Under the pieces are notes generated by a model that was not told where the DNA came from, did no database searches, and saw nothing but the letters and a program-made list of their open reading frames with translations. DNA of 5,113 bases from the NCBI GenBank assembly GCA_003650585.1, contig QMQS01000071.1, forward strand, positions 1 to 5,113. Reading direction: 5' to 3'. Position numbers and translations under genes: made by a program. Every line of letters starts with the position of its first letter. Position 1 is the first letter of the stretch. Below are positions 5,034-5,113 of the stretch, piece after piece. Origin of the DNA: Candidatus Woesearchaeota archaeon (GTDB taxonomy: Archaea > Nanobdellota > Nanobdellia > Woesearchaeales > B29-G15).

Positions 5034-5113
5034 TGGGCCCAGAGGGATTCGAACCCCCGACCTTTCGGTTACCTTCAATCTCTTGAAGGTTCAAAACCTC
5101 CAAGGTTTTGTTA
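5034..5113 (-). tRNA. tRNA gene, 3' portion only (T-arm and acceptor 3' strand); likely interrupted, identity uncertain
   Basis: Read on the minus strand, the T-arm is GGGGG-TTCGAAT-CCCTC (5058-5042), a standard B box. It is followed by the acceptor 3' strand TGGGCCC (5041-5035) and discriminator A (5034). CCA is not encoded, as is common in archaea. The T-arm is preceded by the typical class I variable loop AGGTC (5063-5059) and a plausible 38-43 segment ACCGAA (5069-5064). Upstream of that no TTCGG partner, D-arm or GGGCCC 5' strand appears within the 80 bases available, although an uninterrupted class I tRNA would fit. The best reading is a 3' exon after an intron at 37/38 that continues past the edge. 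The anticodon is not visible. A GGGCCC acceptor with A73 suits lysine or proline, while the anticodon stem and variable loop resemble elongator methionine. Confidence 0.8.
5070..5113 (-). other. Probable tRNA intron (3' part) or leader of a split tRNA half
   Basis: These 44 bases precede the inferred nucleotide 38 of the tRNA and fold well by themselves. CAAAACC (5110-5104) pairs with GGTTTTG (5098-5092) around a five-base loop. ACCTTCAA (5090-5083) pairs with TTGAAGGT (5078-5071) around a GAGA tetraloop. A competing fold, GGAGG (5101-5097) with CCTTC (5089-5085) around TTTTGAA, mimics an anticodon arm with anticodon TTG, but it leaves an impossible 26-base variable region. The 5' end and any bulge-helix-bulge splice motif lie outside the window. 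Confidence 0.45.

Noticed and set aside
4637..5086. Plus-strand open frame of 149 codons
   Set aside because: It is antisense to the RimK fusion and ends in GPEGFEPPTFRLP, a typical translation of an antisense tRNA; it has no promoter or domain.
5026..5103. N-terminal extension of the RimK fusion by 26 codons
   Set aside because: These codons translate the tRNA T-arm and acceptor region, giving the well-known artefact GGSNPSGP; the family alignment begins at about DPKILGMVE after the ATG at 5025.
5034..5113. Class II tRNA (Leu or Ser) with the variable arm ACC-GAAA-GGT
   Set aside because: The local GAAGG/CCTTC pair leaves an eight-base loop without U33, and no D-arm or A box appears in the bases that should hold them.
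1..5113. CRISPR array, insertion sequence or toxin-antitoxin pair
   Set aside because: No regularly spaced repeats, transposase motifs or terminal inverted repeats were seen. The AbrB-like segment is part of the ligase fusion, not a stand-alone antitoxin.

Overview
The window looks archaeal. Three promoters have a purine-rich BRE next to an A/T-rich TATA box, placed so that two mRNAs would start at or within a few bases of the start codon (leaderless). The genes inside the operon instead carry purine-rich ribosome binding sites. One protein belongs to UPF0282/COG2248, a mainly archaeal metallo-hydrolase family. The tRNA gene has no encoded CCA and seems to be interrupted. A bacterial-type gyrB fits a euryarchaeal or DPANN-type archaeon, both of which commonly carry DNA gyrase. 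The exact lineage cannot be set from this window.

Layout. Positions 1-377 (minus) hold the first 125 codons of gyrB; the rest lies off the left edge. Positions 378-564 are a divergent control region with a minus-strand promoter facing gyrB, a perfect 14-bp palindrome and a plus-strand promoter facing a ten-helix EamA/DMT transporter (565-1422). A third BRE/TATA pair drives a small unrecognised protein (1490-1909), which converges on and overlaps by 4 bp the last gene of a minus-strand operon. That operon, read from right to left, has a tRNA 3' portion (5034 to beyond 5113), a large fusion protein (3535-5025), a UPF0282 metallo-beta-lactamase-fold hydrolase (2684-3538, ATGA overlap) and an unrecognised 255-residue protein (1906-2673, 10-nt gap).

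The most interesting part is this operon. Its first protein joins a retropepsin-like domain (the RimB/COG4067 type once called ATP-dependent zinc protease), a complete RimK-type ATP-grasp amino-acid ligase and a C-terminal AbrB/MazE-like DNA-binding or dimerisation domain. In bacteria RimK adds glutamates to ribosomal protein S6, and separate RimB-type proteins modulate it; archaeal relatives glutamylate cofactors. Here the ligase and a putative regulator or protease are one chain, translationally coupled to a predicted metallo-hydrolase and an unknown protein. A self-contained tagging and untagging system, or a cofactor-modifying one, is an inference worth testing. The fusion starts only 8 nt after the tRNA 3' end and has no TATA box of its own, so its mRNA is probably released by tRNA 3' processing.

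The tRNA T-arm and acceptor 3' strand are clear, but the D-arm, anticodon arm and 5' acceptor strand are not where an uninterrupted tRNA would have them. This suggests an intron at 37/38 running past the window edge or, less likely, a split tRNA 3' half.
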